Shown: piece by piece, positions 1 through 6,428 of the stretch
Layout: each line of letters begins with the position of its first letter
Position numbering within the stretch: position 1 is the stretch's first letter
Assembly: GCA_014239005.1 (NCBI GenBank)
Contig: JABAAA010000070.1
Span: 1 to 6,566 of the forward strand
Reading direction: 5' to 3'
Length of the DNA stretch: 6,566 bases
DNA from: Alphaproteobacteria bacterium
Lineage (GTDB): Bacteria; Pseudomonadota; Alphaproteobacteria; JABAAW01
Notes under the pieces: model-generated
Seen by the model: only the letters and a program-made list of their open reading frames with translations
The model's database searches: none
What the model was told of the DNA's origin: nothing
Made by a program: the position numbers and the translations under genes

Positions 1-1694
1 TGGCTTTCATCAACAAGATGGATCGCATGGGCGCAGACTTCGATCGTTGCGTCGAGATGATCCGCGAACGACTGGGCGCAAGCCCCCTGCTGTTGCAACT
101 GCCGTGGGGCAAGGAAGAACACTTCGATGGTATCTTCGACCTCGTCGGAGAGAAAGTCTTGCGCTGGAAAGACGAATCGCTGGGTGCAGAGATGAGCACC
201 CAAGACCTTCCCGAAGACCTTCCCGAAGACCAGCGCGCCAAGATTGCAGACGCGCGCAAGACGATGATCGAGCTCGCCCTTGAATACGACGACAAGGCGA
301 TGGAAGCCTATCTGGAAGGAACGACGCCCTCGGCGGAAGAGCTGATCGCCTGCATTCGCAAAGGAACGCTTTTAGGTCAGATCGTCCCTGTGCTGTGCGG
401 CAGCGCGTTTAAGAACAAGGGCGTGCAACCCCTGTTGGACGCCGTCGTGCGCTACCTGCCCGCTCCTTCGGACTTGCCGCCCGTGGAAGGCGAACAACAC
501 AACGGCGAAAAGATCAAGCGCGAGCCCAAGGACGATGTGCCTCCTTCGCTGCTGGCGTTCAAGATTATGAACGATCCTTTTGTCGGATCGCTGACCTTCG
601 CGCGCGTCTATTCGGGCACGATCGAATCGGGGATGCAGCTGTTGAACACCGTCAAGGACAAGAAGGAGCGGATCGGACGCATGCTGTTGATGCATTCGAA
701 CTCGCGCGAAGACATCAAAGAAGCGTGCGCCGGCGACATCGTCGCCCTGTGCGGACTGAAGGACACGACGACAGGCGACACCCTGTGCGACAGCGCGAAC
801 CCGATGGTCTTGGAGCGCATGGAGTTTCCCGACCCCGTGATCGAGGTCGCCGTCGAGCCCAAGACGAAGGCAGACCAGGAACGCATGAGCACCGCGCTGG
901 GTCGCTTGGCGAGCGAAGACCCCAGTTTTCGCGTCGCCTCCGACGAAGAGAGCGGACAGACGATCATCAAGGGCATGGGCGAGTTGCACTTGGAAATCAT
1001 CGTCGATCGCATGAAGCGCGAGTTCAAGGTCGAAGCCGATGTCGGTGCACCGCAAGTCGCCTACCGCGAGACGATCACGCAACAATACGAAATTGACCAC
1101 ACGCACAAAAAGCAGACCGGCGGCGCGGGGCAATTCGCGCGGATCGCGCTGCGCTTCCAGCCCGGCGAGAAGGGGTCGGGCTTCACCTTCTCAAGCAAGA
1201 TCGTCGGCGGCGCTGTGCCGAAAGAGTATATTCCCGGCGTCGAGAAAGGTTTGAAGCAGGCGATGAACAACGGCGTGTTGGCGGGCTACCCCGTCATCGA
1301 TGTGCAAGCGACCCTGATCGACGGGGCGCATCACGAGGTGGATTCTTCGGTGCTCGCCTTCGAAATCGCGGCACGCGCAGCGTTCCGCGAAGCCATGCCG
1401 AAGGCGGGTGCGAAGCTTCTGGAGCCTATCATGAAGGTCGAGGTGGTCACCCCCGAAGACTACATGGGCGACATCATCGGCGACCTCAACGCACGGCGCG
1501 GTCAGATCGGTGCGATGGAACAGCGCGGCAACGCGCGTGTCATTGAGGCGCTTGTGCCGCTGGCATCCATGTTCGGCTATGTGAACACGCTCAGAAGCAT
1601 GAGCCAAGGGCGTGCGCAATACAGCATGCTCTTTGATTCTTACGCGCATGTTCCTACGAACATTGCGCAAGAGATTTGTTCTCAATCTTCTTAA
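1..1694 (+). CDS. fusA: Elongation factor G, 5' end missing
   Basis: EF-G is the GTPase that drives ribosomal translocation and, with RRF, ribosome recycling in the cytoplasm. The reading frame is open from the window edge: codons run from base 3 ([13 protein letters not shown]), and bases 1-2 are the end of a cut codon. About 135 residues are missing, including the P-loop and both switch regions. Visible parts are the G4 motif NKMD (bases 12-23), the G5 motif GSAF (399-410), domain II from about 550, domain III ([17 protein letters not shown]), the domain IV signature [12 protein letters not shown] (1104-1139) and [19 protein letters not shown], and the domain V end [14 protein letters not shown]. 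The stop is TAA at 1692-1694. An ATG at 18 lies inside the G4 motif and is not the start. The G-domain segment DLPEDLPED is a four-residue duplication not usual in the family. tuf follows after 39 bases, as in typical str operons. The identity is secure. Confidence 0.98.
   Translation, partial: AFINKMDRMGADFDRCVEMIRERLGASPLLLQLPWGKEEHFDGIFDLVGEKVLRWKDESLGAEMSTQDLPEDLPEDQRAKIADARKTMIELALEYDDKAMEAYLEGTTPSAEELIACIRKGTLLGQIVPVLCGSAFKNKGVQPLLDAVVRYLPAPSDLPPVEGEQHNGEKIKREPKDDVPPSLLAFKIMNDPFVGSLTFARVYSGTIESGMQLLNTVKDKKERIGRMLLMHSNSREDIKEACAGDIVALCGLKDTTTGDTLCDSANPMVLERMEFPDPVIEVAVEPKTKADQERMSTALGRLASEDPSFRVASDEESGQTIIKGMGELHLEIIVDRMKREFKVEADVGAPQVAYRETITQQYEIDHTHKKQTGGAGQFARIALRFQPGEKGSGFTFSSKIVGGAVPKEYIPGVEKGLKQAMNNGVLAGYPVIDVQATLIDGAHHEVDSSVLAFEIAARAAFREAMPKAGAKLLEPIMKVEVVTPEDYMGDIIGDLNARRGQIGAMEQRGNARVIEALVPLASMFGYVNTLRSMSQGRAQYSMLFDSYAHVPTNIAQEICSQSS
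202..231 (+). repeat. 12-base tandem repeat within fusA, 2.5 copies
   Basis: The unit AAGACCTTCCCG occurs at 202-213 and 214-225, followed by six matching bases to 231. The period of 12 keeps the frame and gives DLPE-DLPE-D in the EF-G G domain, in the variable segment between KDESLGAE and the helix before YLEG. Related EF-G proteins have a shorter stretch here, roughly PADLKEKAEE. The likely origin is replication slippage. Confidence 0.85.
1644..1668 (+). other. Inverted repeat (possible mRNA hairpin) near the 3' end of fusA
   Basis: GCGCATGTTC (1644-1653) can pair with GAACAT plus GCGC (1658-1663 and 1665-1668) around a CTAC loop, with one bulged T at 1664. This makes ten base pairs. It lies in the codons for AHVPTNIAQ, 24 bases before the fusA stop, and a pyrimidine-rich stretch that is not a clean T run follows it. 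It could slow decay or transcription between fusA and tuf, or it may be a chance result of the coding sequence. No function is shown. Confidence 0.5.
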
Positions 1695-1719
1695 CTTCTT
1701 TATTCACCTCCAACCCATC

Positions 1720-1724
1720 AGGAG
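1720..1724 (+). promoter_or_regulatory. Ribosome binding site of tuf
   Basis: AGGAG lies nine bases before the ATG at 1734, in the 39-base gap after fusA. The spacing and match to the 16S rRNA tail are good for a highly expressed gene, and they confirm the EF-Tu start at MAKEKFER. Confidence 0.85.
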
Positions 1725-1733
1725 ACTTTATCC

Positions 1734-2924
1734 ATGGCCAAAGAAAAGTTCGAGCGCACAAAACCGCATTGCAACATCGGCACGATCGGACATGTCGATC
1801 ACGGCAAGACGACCTTGACGGCGGCGATCACGAAGATTCTCGCCGAACAGGGCGGTGCCACCTTCACCAGCTACGATTCGATCGACAAAGCCCCCGAAGA
1901 GAGGGAGCGCGGCATCACGATCAACACCTCGCATGTCGAGTACGAGACCGAGAAGCGCCACTACGCGCATGTCGACTGCCCCGGACATGCGGACTACATC
2001 AAGAACATGATCACCGGAGCCGCACAAATGGACGGTGCCGTGCTGGTGGTGAATGCTGCCGACGGTCCGATGCCGCAAACGCGCGAGCATATCCTGTTGG
2101 CGCGCCAAGTTGGTGTGCCTGCGATCGTTGTCTTTTTGAACAAGGTTGATCAGGTCGACGACAAGGAGCTCTTGGACTTGGTCGAGATCGAAATCCGTGA
2201 GCTGCTGACGAAGTACGAGTTTCCCGGCGACAAGATTCCCATCGTCTCGGGCTCGGCGCTCGCCGCGCTGGAGGGACGCGACGATGCGATCGGCAAGGCG
2301 AAGATACTGGATCTCGTCAAGGCGATCGACGAGCATGTGCCGCAGCCCGAGCGTCCAAAGGATCAAGATTATCTCATGCCGATCGAAGATGTGTTCTCCA
2401 TCTCGGGACGCGGCACCGTCGTGACGGGGCGCATCGAGCGCGGCGTCGTCAAGGTGAACGAAGAGGTGGAAATCGTCGGCATCAAGGATACGCGCAAGTC
2501 TGTTTGCACGGGCGTCGAAATGTTCCGAAAACTGCTCGATTCGGGAGAGGCGGGCGACAATGTCGGCGTCCTGCTGCGCGGTGTCAACCGCGAAGACGTC
2601 GTGCGCGGACAGGTCTTGGCAAAGCCGGGCTCGATCACGCCGCACACGAAGTTCAACGGCGAAGCCTACATTCTCACCAAGGACGAGGGCGGAAGACACA
2701 CGCCGTTCGCCAACAACTATCGACCGCAGTTTTACTTCCGCACCACCGATGTCACAGGACAAGTCACGCTGCCGCAAGGCACCGAGATGATCATGCCGGG
2801 CGACAATGTCAAAATGGACGTCGAACTCATCGCTCCCATCGCCATGGAAGAGGGCTTGCGATTCGCCATCCGCGAAGGTGGAAGAACCGTCGGTGCAGGG
2901 ATCGTCACTAAGGTCATCAAGTAA
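1734..2924 (+). CDS. tuf: Elongation factor Tu
   Basis: EF-Tu binds GTP and carries aminoacyl-tRNA to the ribosomal A site. The protein is complete at 396 residues, the length common in alphaproteobacteria. The GTPase motifs are all present: G1 GHVDHGKT (residues 19-26), switch I RERGITI (57-63), G3 DCPGH (81-85, with the catalytic histidine at 85), G4 NKVD (136-139) and G5 GSALAAL. Domain II (from about 210) has [15 protein letters not shown] and [17 protein letters not shown]. Domain III carries [19 protein letters not shown] and ends [20 protein letters not shown] clear Shine-Dalgarno sequence precedes the ATG. The segment [14 protein letters not shown] has Asn where Ser or Ala is more common, which is a mild variation. 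Position between fusA and rpsJ fits the joined str-S10 arrangement of alphaproteobacteria, where a second tuf copy often lies elsewhere. Stop TAA at 2922. Confidence 0.99.
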   Translation: MAKEKFERTKPHCNIGTIGHVDHGKTTLTAAITKILAEQGGATFTSYDSIDKAPEERERGITINTSHVEYETEKRHYAHVDCPGHADYIKNMITGAAQMDGAVLVVNAADGPMPQTREHILLARQVGVPAIVVFLNKVDQVDDKELLDLVEIEIRELLTKYEFPGDKIPIVSGSALAALEGRDDAIGKAKILDLVKAIDEHVPQPERPKDQDYLMPIEDVFSISGRGTVVTGRIERGVVKVNEEVEIVGIKDTRKSVCTGVEMFRKLLDSGEAGDNVGVLLRGVNREDVVRGQVLAKPGSITPHTKFNGEAYILTKDEGGRHTPFANNYRPQFYFRTTDVTGQVTLPQGTEMIMPGDNVKMDVELIAPIAMEEGLRFAIREGGRTVGAGIVTKVIK

Positions 2925-2945
2925 CGCGCGCTGGCAACACGCGCG
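2925..2945 (+). other. GC-rich inverted repeat between tuf and rpsJ
   Basis: CGCGCG directly after the tuf stop (2925-2930) is repeated at 2940-2945. Because it is self-complementary, the two copies can form a six-pair stem with a nine-base loop (CTGGCAACA). No T run follows, so it is not a standard intrinsic terminator. It may partly limit read-through or protect the upstream mRNA. The whole tuf-rpsJ gap is only 57 bases, too short for an E. coli-type S10 leader of about 170 bases, and I see no convincing promoter in it. Confidence 0.45.
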
Positions 2946-2981
2946 ACTACTCGAAGAAGACGAACAACGGCAGACAAAACC

Positions 2982-3290
2982 ATGGCAAGTCAGAACATCC
3001 GCATTCGCTTGAAAGCTTATGATCACAAGATGCTTGATCAGTCGACCTTGGAGATCGTCTCGGCGGCGCGCAAAACCGGCGCGCAGGTGCGGGGACCCAT
3101 TCCGCTGCCGACGCACATCGAACGCTTCACCGTGTTGCGCTCGCCGCACATCGACAAGAAGAGCCGCGAGCAATTCGAAATGCGCACGCACAAGCGTTTG
3201 ATCGATATCATCGATTCGACGCCGCAAACGGTCGACGCCCTCTCCAAGCTGGACTTGGCGGCAGGGGTGAAGATCGAGGTCAAAATCTGA
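2982..3290 (+). CDS. rpsJ: 30S ribosomal protein S10 (NusE)
   Basis: S10 is part of the head of the small subunit. As NusE it also joins NusB in transcription antitermination and contacts NusG. The protein has 102 residues, close to the 103 of E. coli. It shows the family pattern throughout: [19 protein letters not shown] near the N-terminus, [20 protein letters not shown] in the middle, and [17 protein letters not shown] before the C-terminal [19 protein letters not shown]. The start ATG fits the family N-terminus, but no AGGAG-like sequence is visible 4-12 bases before it. Initiation may depend on S1, on an unstructured leader, or on ribosomes leaving tuf 57 bases upstream. It is the first gene of the S10 block, and rplC starts 25 bases after its TGA. 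Confidence 0.99.
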   Translation: MASQNIRIRLKAYDHKMLDQSTLEIVSAARKTGAQVRGPIPLPTHIERFTVLRSPHIDKKSREQFEMRTHKRLIDIIDSTPQTVDALSKLDLAAGVKIEVKI

Positions 3291-3315
3291 CGCTTGCACA
3301 CCACGATTCCTATCT

Positions 3316-4203
3316 ATGTCCATGCCTGAAAATCCTTCCTCTTCTCAAGCCGCGCCTGAAAGTGCCAGCACGCCTTCTCCGCCGAGCGAGGCGTTGAAAG
3401 CAGAAGCAACCTCGCGCGCGGCAGGGGCGCGGCGTTCGCGGCGCTGTGGCGTTTTGACGCAAAAAGTCGGCATGACGCGATGGTTCCAAGACGATGGAAG
3501 ACATTGTCCGGTCTCGATGCTGCGCCTCGAAGGCGCGCGCGTGCTGGATAGGTCGACCTGCGCCTCCCCCGACGGCTTGTTTCGCGTGCGCGTCGCGGCG
3601 GGATTGCAAAAGCCGCAACGTTTGAGCAAACCCCTGCGAGGCGTTTTTGCCAAGGCTGCTTGTCCCGCGATGCGCAAGATCGTCTCCTTTCCCGTCTCCG
3701 AAGAGTGTCTGCCTCCGCCTCGCGCGGAGTTTTCTGCGTTACACTTTGCAACCGGACAATTCGTCGATGCCACCGCGTTCTCGATCGGCAAGGGCTTTGC
3801 CGGCGCGATGAAACGGCACGGGTTCAAGGGTTTGCGTGCCTCGCACGGCGTCTCGGTGTCGCATCGATCGATGGGATCGACAGGAAACCGCGAGTTCCCG
3901 GGAAAAGTGTTCAAAGGCAAAAAGATGCCGGGACACATGGGGGCAAAGCGAGTGACGATCGAAAACTTGCAAATTCTTGCGATCGACGAGGAGAAAGACC
4001 TCATCTTCGTCAAGGGTGCCGTGCCGGGCGCGAAAGGGGGGTGGGTTGCGCTCAGAGACGCCGGCAAGAAAGCCTTGCCGTCCGAAGCACCCAAGCCCGC
4101 AGGAATAAAAACAGAAATCAAGGCAGAGAGTAAAGCAGAGAGTAAGAGCGAAATGACGAGCGAGAGTCCTGCAGAAATGAAGGACGAAGGAGGCGCGTCG
4201 TGA
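3316..4203 (+). CDS. rplC: 50S ribosomal protein L3 with long N- and C-terminal extensions
   Basis: L3 is an early-assembling 23S rRNA binder whose long loop reaches toward the peptidyl transferase centre. The core runs from about residue 42 (CGVLTQKVGMTRWF) to 253 and includes LSKPLRGVFAKA, SIGKGFAGAMKRHGFKG, HGVSVSHRSMGSTG, FPGKVFKGKKMPGHMG and VKGAVPGAKGGW. The protein has 295 residues, against roughly 210-240 usually. The excess is an N-terminal Ser/Pro/Ala/Glu-rich stretch (1-41) and a Glu/Lys/Ser tail (about 254-295) with AESKAESK. Starts at 3316 and 3322 (second Met) are both possible and neither has a Shine-Dalgarno sequence. TTG codons at 3394 and 3454 are worse placed, since the second would cut into the core. 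Glu193 stands where E. coli has the methylated Gln150. The stop overlaps the rplD start. Identity is certain; the exact start is not. Confidence 0.95.
   Translation: MSMPENPSSSQAAPESASTPSPPSEALKAEATSRAAGARRSRRCGVLTQKVGMTRWFQDDGRHCPVSMLRLEGARVLDRSTCASPDGLFRVRVAAGLQKPQRLSKPLRGVFAKAACPAMRKIVSFPVSEECLPPPRAEFSALHFATGQFVDATAFSIGKGFAGAMKRHGFKGLRASHGVSVSHRSMGSTGNREFPGKVFKGKKMPGHMGAKRVTIENLQILAIDEEKDLIFVKGAVPGAKGGWVALRDAGKKALPSEAPKPAGIKTEIKAESKAESKSEMTSESPAEMKDEGGAS
4123..4146 (+). repeat. 12-base tandem duplication in the L3 tail
   Basis: GCAGAGAGTAAA (4123-4134) is followed by GCAGAGAGTAAG (4135-4146), matching at 11 of 12 bases. It encodes AESK-AESK and then SE, in frame, inside the non-conserved C-terminal tail of L3. 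The near identity at DNA level, including the AGT serine codons, suggests a recent duplication. Confidence 0.85.
4187..4193 (+). promoter_or_regulatory. Ribosome binding site of rplD, inside the rplC tail
   Basis: AAGGAGG lies six bases before the GTG at 4200 and is the best Shine-Dalgarno match in the window. It is made from the last codons of rplC (Asp-Glu-Gly-Gly-Ala-Ser), so the end of the L3 tail is constrained by its use as a translation signal. It settles the GTG start of rplD. Confidence 0.9.
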
Positions 4204-4907
4204 AGCTTTCTGTACATTCGCTGGACGGTAAAAAGACCGGCGAGGTCGAGGTTGCCGATTCCGTCTTCGCAGCCCCCTTTCGCAAAGATCTTCTTGCACG
4301 CGTCGTTCTTTGGCAGCTTGCCAAACGCCGCGCGGGAACACACAAAGCCAAGAACCGCACCGAGATTCGCGGCAGCACGCGCAAGATCATGCGTCAGAAA
4401 GGATCGGGCAGTTCGCGCAGACGAACGCGCAAGGTTTCTCATTTCCGCGGTGGCGGCGCTGTCTTCGGACCTGTGCCACGAAGCCACGCGCACTCTTTGC
4501 AAAAAAAGGTTCGCCAAGCGGCGCTCTGCTCTGCGCTCTCCGAAAAACAACGCGAGGGAAAGCTCTTCGTCCTCGAGCAAGAGACGCTGGAAACGCCAAA
4601 GACTTCCCTGTTGGCAGAAAAGCGCAAGAACTGGGACGCGCTCCACAACGCCATGATCGTGCTGAACGAACAGCCCGATCGCAACTTTCGACTGGCTGCG
4701 CGCAACCTGCCTCGACTTCTTCTGATTGCGCAACAAGGGCTGAATGTCTACGACATCGTCAAGTATGACGCGCTCTTGCTCGGAAAAAGTACGCTCGCAG
4801 AGGTTGTAAGACGAGGCACGGGTGGAAAAACAAACTCCGAGACGGAAGTTGAAACGGGAAAAGAGACAACAAAAGAGACAACAGTAGATAGAAAGGTTTC
4901 GTCGTGA
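4200..4907 (+). CDS. rplD: 50S ribosomal protein L4 with C-terminal tail
   Basis: L4 binds 23S rRNA early in assembly, and its long loop lines the exit-tunnel constriction. In E. coli it also represses its own operon through the S10 leader. The start is GTG, four bases overlapped with the rplC stop. The N-terminus MKLSVHSLDGKKTGEVEV is typical. The extended loop (about 46-90) contains RQKGSGSSRRRTRKVSHFRG and GGGAVFGP. Lys67 corresponds to E. coli Lys63, a macrolide-resistance position. Most bacteria have GTGRAR or GTGxAR where this protein has GSGSSR. The core ends with NVYDIVKYDALLLGKSTLAE at about residue 201. A Thr/Glu/Lys-rich tail (206-235) with KETTKETT follows, making 235 residues against about 205 usually. 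An in-phase A_AAA_AAG heptamer lies at 4502-4508. The tail end holds the rplW translation signal. Identity is secure. Confidence 0.97.
   Translation: MKLSVHSLDGKKTGEVEVADSVFAAPFRKDLLARVVLWQLAKRRAGTHKAKNRTEIRGSTRKIMRQKGSGSSRRRTRKVSHFRGGGAVFGPVPRSHAHSLQKKVRQAALCSALSEKQREGKLFVLEQETLETPKTSLLAEKRKNWDALHNAMIVLNEQPDRNFRLAARNLPRLLLIAQQGLNVYDIVKYDALLLGKSTLAEVVRRGTGGKTNSETEVETGKETTKETTVDRKVSS
4859..4883 (+). repeat. 12-base tandem duplication in the L4 tail
   Basis: The period-12 tract AAAGAGACAACA is repeated exactly (4860-4871 and 4872-4883), with one extra matching base before it. It encodes KETT-KETT in the C-terminal tail of L4, beyond the conserved core. It is the same kind of in-frame micro-duplication as in the L3 tail. 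Confidence 0.85.
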
Positions 4908-5230
4908 GCTGGAGGTTTTTCAAGAAGACGGATGTCTCGCTCTCGCGCGCGCTCTCGCTGTTGCTGAAGCCTGTCATCAGCGAAAAGGCGACCTTCGGTG
5001 CAGAACGCAACGAGGTGACCTTCCGCGTCAGCTTGGATGCAACGAAGCCTGAGATTCGCTCGGCGGTCGAAAAGCTGTTCAAGGTGAAGGTCTTTTCCGT
5101 GACAACCTCGCGCCAACAAGGCAAGCAGAAACGTTTCCGCGGGCGCGTGGGCAGACGTATCGAGACGAAAAAAGCCTTTGTGCGCTTGGTAAAAGGTGAA
5201 AGCATCGACATCGGTGCGACGACCAAGTAG
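4904..5230 (+). CDS. rplW: 50S ribosomal protein L23
   Basis: L23 sits at the exit of the peptide tunnel and docks trigger factor and the signal recognition particle. The protein has 108 residues, slightly longer than the usual 95-100, through a basic N-terminal stretch MSWRFFKKTDVSLSRALS ahead of the conserved LLLKPVISEKAT. Other family features are LDATKPEIRSAVEKLFKVKV, the basic loop QGKQKRFRGRVGRR and the final KKAFVRLVKGESIDI. The GTG start overlaps the rplD stop as GTGA. GAAAGG at 4891-4896, seven bases upstream, is a moderate Shine-Dalgarno sequence. No better start lies before the core, since the TTG at codon 20 has no upstream signal. Coupled translation with rplD is likely. Stop TAG at 5228. 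Confidence 0.97.
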   Translation: MSWRFFKKTDVSLSRALSLLLKPVISEKATFGAERNEVTFRVSLDATKPEIRSAVEKLFKVKVFSVTTSRQQGKQKRFRGRVGRRIETKKAFVRLVKGESIDIGATTK

Positions 5231-5233
5231 AAC

Positions 5234-5239
5234 AAGGAG
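5234..5239 (+). promoter_or_regulatory. Ribosome binding site of rplB
   Basis: AAGGAG lies nine bases before the ATG at 5249, in the 18-base gap after the rplW stop. It fixes the rplB start, which also matches the family N-terminus. Confidence 0.85.
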
Positions 5240-5248
5240 AACATTTCC

Positions 5249-6079
5249 ATGCCATTGAGATCTTCCAAACCTACCTCTCCCGGTCGTCGTTCGCTGGTGT
5301 CCGTCGTGCGCGAAGGGCTGCATCGTGGCAAGCCCTTCAAGGCGCTGACGAAGGGCAAGAGCAAGACGGGCGGGCGTAACAATCGCGGACGCATCACGAC
5401 CCGCCACATCGGCGGCGGACACAAGCAGAGCTATCGCATGATCGACTTCAAACGCACGAAACTCGACGCGGACGCGGAAGTGCTGCGCTTGGAATACGAT
5501 CCGAACCGCAGTTGTTTCATCGCGCTGTTGAAGTACGAGGACGGCGAGCATGCCTATATTCTTGCGCCGCAGAAGCTGGCTGCCGGCGACCGTGTTGTCT
5601 CTGCTGCCCGCGTGGATGTGAAACCCGGCAACGCCGCGCCGCTGTTTTCCTTGCCCGTAGGGACGCTAGTTCACAACATCGAGTTGCAAGAGGGCAGAGG
5701 CGGACAGCTGGTACGCGCTGCCGGGGGTTTCGCGCAAATCGTCGGACGCGACAAGGGCTATGCTCAGGTGCGCCTGAAAAGCGGCGAGATTCGCATGGTT
5801 CCCGGAGGATGCAAGGCGACGGTGGGAACGCTCTCCAACCCCGACAACAAGAACAAAAAACTCGGCAAGGCGGGACGAAACCGCTGGCTCGGCAAACGAC
5901 CGACCGTACGCGGCGTTGCCATGAACCCCATCGACCATCCGCACGGCGGTGGCGAAGGCAAGACCGCAGGAGGCAGACATCCCGTCACGCCGTGGGGAAA
6001 ATCCACGAAAGGCAAGAAGACGCGTAAAAAGTCCGCCTCGAATCGACTCATCGTGCGCAAGCGCGGCAGCAAACGCTGA
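5249..6079 (+). CDS. rplB: 50S ribosomal protein L2
   Basis: L2 is one of the most conserved ribosomal proteins. It binds 23S rRNA domain IV, is needed for subunit association, and lies near the peptidyl transferase centre. The 276 residues cover the full usual length. The N-terminal part has [39 protein letters not shown] and [20 protein letters not shown], the RNA-binding OB-like domain. The second half has [19 protein letters not shown], the SH3-like part with [15 protein letters not shown], and then [20 protein letters not shown]. The histidines at 230 and 232 match the conserved region around E. coli His229. The basic C-terminal end, [19 protein letters not shown], is normal. Unlike L3 and L4, this protein has no added tail. 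rpsS follows after 18 bases. Stop TGA at 6077. Confidence 0.99.
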   Translation: MPLRSSKPTSPGRRSLVSVVREGLHRGKPFKALTKGKSKTGGRNNRGRITTRHIGGGHKQSYRMIDFKRTKLDADAEVLRLEYDPNRSCFIALLKYEDGEHAYILAPQKLAAGDRVVSAARVDVKPGNAAPLFSLPVGTLVHNIELQEGRGGQLVRAAGGFAQIVGRDKGYAQVRLKSGEIRMVPGGCKATVGTLSNPDNKNKKLGKAGRNRWLGKRPTVRGVAMNPIDHPHGGGEGKTAGGRHPVTPWGKSTKGKKTRKKSASNRLIVRKRGSKR

Positions 6080-6084
6080 CGGAC

Positions 6085-6090
6085 GGGAGG
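6085..6090 (+). promoter_or_regulatory. Ribosome binding site of rpsS
   Basis: GGGAGG lies seven bases before the ATG at 6098, in the 18-base gap after rplB. The spacing is good and it confirms the S19 start at [10 protein letters not shown]. Confidence 0.85.
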
Positions 6091-6097
6091 AACGCTC

Positions 6098-6376
6098 ATG
6101 GCACGCTCCGTATGGAAAGGTCCTTTTGTCGACGGCTACTTGCTCGCCAAGGCGGACAAGGTGCGCGAATCGGGACGCAAGGATCCGATCAAGACATGGT
6201 CGCGGCGATCGACCATCCTGCCCCAGTTCGTCGGACTCAACTTCGCTGTGCATAACGGACGCAAGTTCATTCCCGTCTTCGTCACCGAAGACATGATCGG
6301 ACATAAGTTCGGAGAGTTCGCTCCTACGCGCACTTTCTTCGCCCATTCGGGCGACAAGAAGGCGAAACGCTCCTAA
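6098..6376 (+). CDS. rpsS: 30S ribosomal protein S19
   Basis: S19 lies in the head of the small subunit, where it pairs with S13 and forms part of an intersubunit bridge near the A-site tRNA. The protein has 92 residues, the usual length. It begins [20 protein letters not shown] and continues with [40 protein letters not shown] and [20 protein letters not shown], matching the family from end to end. A good Shine-Dalgarno sequence precedes the ATG. The stop is TAA at 6374. A 52-base gap with no clear signal separates it from the next reading frame, which by gene order should be rplV. Confidence 0.99.
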   Translation: MARSVWKGPFVDGYLLAKADKVRESGRKDPIKTWSRRSTILPQFVGLNFAVHNGRKFIPVFVTEDMIGHKFGEFAPTRTFFAHSGDKKAKRS

Positions 6377-6428
6377 CAAAGCTCTCGAATCAGAACACCC
6401 GTACAAAGACTTCCTCGCTCACACTCAG

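Noticed and set aside
372..1133. Reverse-strand frame of 253 codons opposite fusA
   Set aside because: It is a shadow of EF-G with Arg/His/Asp-rich, unstructured content and no independent evidence.
1676..1706. TTGTTC and TATTCA before tuf as a promoter
   Set aside because: The spacing is 19 bases and the match is weak in a pyrimidine-rich stretch, so it is not enough to call a promoter.
2925..2945. CGCGCG hairpin as an intrinsic terminator of the str operon
   Set aside because: There is no T run after the stem, the stem has only six pairs, and the next gene starts 36 bases later in the same direction.
1728..3323. Long open frame on the reverse strand (531 codons) opposite tuf and rpsJ
   Set aside because: It is the mirror of strongly biased codon use in two certain genes. 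The translation is His/Arg/Asp-rich without any family pattern, and it covers tuf, rpsJ and their gap without a plausible start signal.
4036..4041. Run of six G in rplC as a possible frameshift that created the L3 tail
   Set aside because: The residues after the run (WVALRDAGKKA) still fit the usual end of L3, so the frame is right and the tail begins later.
3345..4736. Long reverse-strand frame (463 codons) opposite rplC and rplD
   Set aside because: It lies entirely opposite L3 and L4, has no recognisable domain, and is explained by codon bias on the + strand.
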